From assembly GCA_002690085.1 (NCBI GenBank), contig NZDM01000002.1, positions 1 to 52,101 of the forward strand: a DNA stretch of 52,101 bases, written 5' to 3'. Position numbers and translations under genes: made by a program. This stretch comes from Flavobacteriaceae bacterium. GTDB lineage: Bacteria; Bacteroidota; Bacteroidia; Flavobacteriales; Flavobacteriaceae. Below the pieces are notes generated by a model that was not told the origin of the DNA, did no database searches, and saw only the letters and a list, made by a program, of their open reading frames with translations. This document shows positions 49,895-52,101 of the stretch, piece after piece. Within the stretch, counting starts at the first letter, position 1. Each line of letters begins with the position of its first letter.

Positions 49895-49914
49895 TATCAA
49901 TAAAAAAATTGATA
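49895..49914. terminator. Hairpin containing an early promoter
   Basis: TATCAAT (49895-49901) pairs with ATTGATA (49908-49914) around six A. It stands between the acidic-protein gene and the AP endonuclease gene and contains AAAATTGA. A second hairpin GAAAAG/CTTTTC lies just upstream at about 49863-49882. Confidence 0.45.
49905..49912 (+). promoter_or_regulatory. Early promoter element AAAATTGA
   Basis: An exact octamer 34 bases upstream of the ATG at 49947, within the hairpin at 49895-49914. Confidence 0.65.
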
Positions 49915-49946
49915 CGATTTATTGCAATAGATAGTTAGTAACAAAA

Positions 49947-50777
49947 ATGACAAGACTTGTTAGCTGGAACGTAGCCGGCATAAGAGCCAAACTAAAAAAG
50001 GGATATTTGGACTTTCTGATTGAAGAAGATTTGGATGTTGTCTGTCTTCAAGAAACTAAGGGTACTGAACAACAGATTGAGCCAGTTATTCCAATTACAT
50101 TGAAACAAGCATTTCCATATAGATATTGGATTGCATGTAATGGTGAGGGTGGACAAAGAAAAGGCTTGAATGGTGTGTCTATTTGGTCTAGATCGAAGCC
50201 AAAACAATTGTTGCCTTCAATGAAACTAGGAATCAATGAAGGTCGCACCCTAGCATTAGATATGGGTGACTATATAATCGTCTGTGTGTATACACCAAAT
50301 GGTCAAATAAAAGACAATGAAAGATTTGTATTTCGAACTCAAGAATGGGATCAACATTTTAGAAAGTGGATTAAAGATCTTAATAAAATCAAAAATACCA
50401 TAGTTTGTGGTGATTTCAATGTAGCGAGGACAGATATAGACATTGCCAAACCAGATCAATGGGCAGGTGCAGTAGGAGTAACACTTGAAGAGAGATCTAA
50501 CTTTGAGAGTACTCTTCAAGATGGTTGGGTTGACACATTTCGATCAAAACATCCAACAAGAGAAGAAGCATACACATATTGGAATCAAAAAGCTCCGTGG
50601 GAAAGGAAAGCTAATATTGGTTGGAGAATCGACTACTTCCTTGTTAGAAGAGCGCAAATGAAATATGTTAAAAAGGCGATGATTTGGCATGATGTGATGG
50701 GTTCAGATCATTGTCCAATATTGCTCGAATGTCAAACAAAAAAAAGAAATAGGCTCAAGATAGTAGACAAGCTATAA
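49947..50777 (+). CDS. ExoIII/APE1-family AP endonuclease
   Basis: The 276-residue protein has the complete ExoIII/APE1 signature: LVSWNVAGIRA (4-14, metal-binding Asn), VVCLQETKG (31-39, catalytic Glu), a Tyr in VCVYTPNG, GDFNVARTDID (about 155-165, catalytic Asp and Asn), W-x-x-R-I-DYF, and GSDHCPI near the C-terminus with the catalytic His. It cleaves DNA at abasic sites for base-excision repair and may have 3' exonuclease activity. There is no N-terminal redox or targeting extension. The early promoter suggests repair of viral DNA from early infection. Confidence 0.94.
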   Translation: MTRLVSWNVAGIRAKLKKGYLDFLIEEDLDVVCLQETKGTEQQIEPVIPITLKQAFPYRYWIACNGEGGQRKGLNGVSIWSRSKPKQLLPSMKLGINEGRTLALDMGDYIIVCVYTPNGQIKDNERFVFRTQEWDQHFRKWIKDLNKIKNTIVCGDFNVARTDIDIAKPDQWAGAVGVTLEERSNFESTLQDGWVDTFRSKHPTREEAYTYWNQKAPWERKANIGWRIDYFLVRRAQMKYVKKAMIWHDVMGSDHCPILLECQTKKRNRLKIVDKL

Positions 50778-50788
50778 AAAATATTCTG

Positions 50789-51310
50789 TTATAAAATCGC
50801 TATCTGTTCATCTGTTAATTTATTTTTTTCAAGATAATAGTTCAGCCAATCCTCAGGACATACTTTAGTCCCGCCGTCATAAGAGACTGCCATATTTTTC
50901 TCTAATAGCTCTTTTGCAATATCTCTATTATCAAAGATAACGTTTGCTAACACTCGGCCATATTTATCTAATGATACTTTTTCAAGAGTAATTATTTTAT
51001 TATACACTAAATCATAAACATACCGCTTTGCTAGCTTAGCCACTTTCTTTTCATTAATATTTTTACCCTTCATTTCAGGACAATCAATACCATTCAGTCT
51101 TACAGAAAATCTAAATAGTTCGGGATTATGCTTTACATAACCTACTATAGTTATTGTATCCCCATCATACACATCTACAACCCTACCATATGTTATTTGA
51201 GGAACATATTTTGGATATTGATTTTTTGGAATATCACTAGGTATTGATCTAGATTCATTTCTACAAATAAGAGTTGCACAGCAAGCAGCCTTTGTACAAG
51301 AAGCTCCCAT
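50789..51310 (-). CDS. Staphylococcal-nuclease-like (SNase) protein with probable lipid anchor
   Basis: The 173-residue protein has an SNase core: YGRVVDVYDGDTITIVGYV with the Asp-Gly-Asp-Thr metal site, then VRLNGIDCPEM with the catalytic-region Arg, and later VSLDKYGRVLANVIF. SNases degrade single-stranded DNA and RNA with calcium. The N-terminus is MGASCTKAACCA: Gly2 with Ser/Thr nearby fits N-myristoylation, and the three following Cys fit palmitoylation. The protein may thus sit on the inner face of a membrane, unlike secreted bacterial forms. It converges on the AP endonuclease gene with a gap of 11 bases. Confidence 0.87.
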   Translation of the reverse strand: MGASCTKAACCATLICRNESRSIPSDIPKNQYPKYVPQITYGRVVDVYDGDTITIVGYVKHNPELFRFSVRLNGIDCPEMKGKNINEKKVAKLAKRYVYDLVYNKIITLEKVSLDKYGRVLANVIFDNRDIAKELLEKNMAVSYDGGTKVCPEDWLNYYLEKNKLTDEQIAIL

Positions 51311-51369
51311 ATCGTTAACTATATACCCCTATCATCTTTATCTTATTTTATCTAAGTGTATTGTATACT

Positions 51370-52101
51370 ATGAGTAAAGCTTTCAAGCCATTCAATCAAT
51401 CAGCTGGTACTAGTAGCGAGCGAACTAATAATTTACGGCGACAAACTATGTACAATGCAATTGTTAGTTCTCAGGATGCTAATCAATTAAGTGAATACCA
51501 GAGTACAAACCGTAACTTCAGTGTAAAATCTTGTGGGTCGGTTTTACATTCTAGTGGTAAACCAGCTAGCCAGCTTAGTCAAGTTAGTAGTTATCGTACC
51601 TACATGGATTTAGCTATTGGAAAAAGAATAGTGAATCCAGTTATAAATGGACAAGAAGCACTAAGTATGCAAAGTAATATGGGCGCATTTTATCGTTTAA
51701 ATACTAATCCAAATGCTACAGTCTCGACTACTCAAGCGGATAATGGTTCAGCTCCATTACCAACAGTTCAAGGTACTGAAATTAATGGTACTATAATAAA
51801 CCAACAGTCTAGTAGTGCTACTCCTATTGCTGGAGTCGGAAGAATAACATTACCTAATGCATCACAAGATGAGGTGCCAGTTGATTATAATCAATTTGTT
51901 GCAGGAAATGCAAATGGCGCAAGTGTATATGATAATTATCCTGGATATGTAGTTGATCCATACAGTATTCGTACTGCAAAATGTACCATTGAAAGGGCCA
52001 GTAATCCTGAAAATAGAAAAATAAAACCTAATATTTCTATTGATGCTAGATGGTTAGAATCTTATTGGGGAGCAGTTGCTGGACAACCTTTAACAGGTTT
52101 T
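51370..52101 (+). CDS. Probable virion protein, truncated by the window end
   Basis: From the ATG at 51370 the frame stays open for 244 codons to the last base, so the gene continues beyond the window. It begins MSKAFKPFNQSAGTSSERTN and is Ser/Asn/Gln/Thr-rich with few charges. It contains SYRTYMDLAIGKRIVNPVI near residue 78, a pattern I associate with giant-virus structural proteins. No domain is identifiable with certainty. The composition resembles the structural genes at 28-31 kb and 38-40 kb. Upstream sequence is AT-rich without AAAATTGA, fitting a late gene. Confidence 0.7.
   Translation, partial: MSKAFKPFNQSAGTSSERTNNLRRQTMYNAIVSSQDANQLSEYQSTNRNFSVKSCGSVLHSSGKPASQLSQVSSYRTYMDLAIGKRIVNPVINGQEALSMQSNMGAFYRLNTNPNATVSTTQADNGSAPLPTVQGTEINGTIINQQSSSATPIAGVGRITLPNASQDEVPVDYNQFVAGNANGASVYDNYPGYVVDPYSIRTAKCTIERASNPENRKIKPNISIDARWLESYWGAVAGQPLTGF

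Overview
This window looks like part of a nucleocytoplasmic large DNA virus (giant virus) genome, most likely a relative of the Mimiviridae (order Imitervirales). The evidence is dense AT-rich coding on both strands with short gaps; eight exact copies of the mimivirus-type early promoter AAAATTGA a few tens of bases upstream of genes; and recurrent giant-virus families: a C48-like protease with 2-cysteine adaptor repeats, a BCS1-like AAA ATPase, a Nudix protein, an RBR ubiquitin ligase, paired IDSQYR-type virion proteins and many small membrane proteins. The host cannot be read from the sequence, but it is eukaryotic: a Rab5-like GTPase with a prenylation motif, an RBR ligase and an intron-containing tRNA-Tyr without encoded CCA all presuppose eukaryotic cell biology.

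Layout. 1-1.2 kb: an interrupted reading frame at the edge and a short UDP-glucose-dehydrogenase-like gene. 1.26-4.5 kb: plus-strand run of a membrane protein with a basic tail, a Rab5-like GTPase, a glutaminase and a small membrane protein. 4.5-12.8 kb: small early genes, a zinc-finger gene with an internal repeat, a 120-bp palindrome, a Cys-rich gene facing an EcoRI-family restriction endonuclease, the C48-like protease, a Sel1-repeat protein and a GIY-YIG protein. 12.8-31.5 kb: minus-strand block with a 5,304-residue repeat protein (about 31 percent of the window) and two probable virion proteins. 31.5-43 kb: two paralogous virion proteins, the BCS1-like ATPase, a coiled-coil nuclease, tRNA-Tyr, the RBR ligase and membrane proteins. 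43-52 kb: adenine-N6 DNA methyltransferase, Nudix protein, aspartate 4-decarboxylase/aminotransferase followed by a membrane protein paralogous to the one behind the glutaminase, an RRM-like gene, an acidic early protein, an ExoIII-type AP endonuclease, an SNase and a truncated virion gene.

Main discovery. The EcoRI-family enzyme at 6802-7728 keeps the PD...E-x-K active site and the GNAIER recognition motif. Reading every AATT in the window by eye, I found several hundred, and none in the context RAATTY (AAATTT, AAATTC, GAATTT, GAATTC). Base composition predicts roughly 150. The effect reaches the codons: every Glu-Phe pair I checked uses GAG and every Lys-Phe pair uses AAG, although the genome is AT-rich. 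The simplest reading is a viral nuclease cutting RAATTY, with the viral genome protected by having erased the site rather than by a linked methyltransferase.

A second possible system is the pairing of two proton-consuming amino-acid enzymes (glutaminase, aspartate decarboxylase), each followed directly by one of two paralogous membrane proteins, with a Rab5-like GTPase beside the first. This suggests, as inference only, control of pH or trafficking in the endosome or phagosome.
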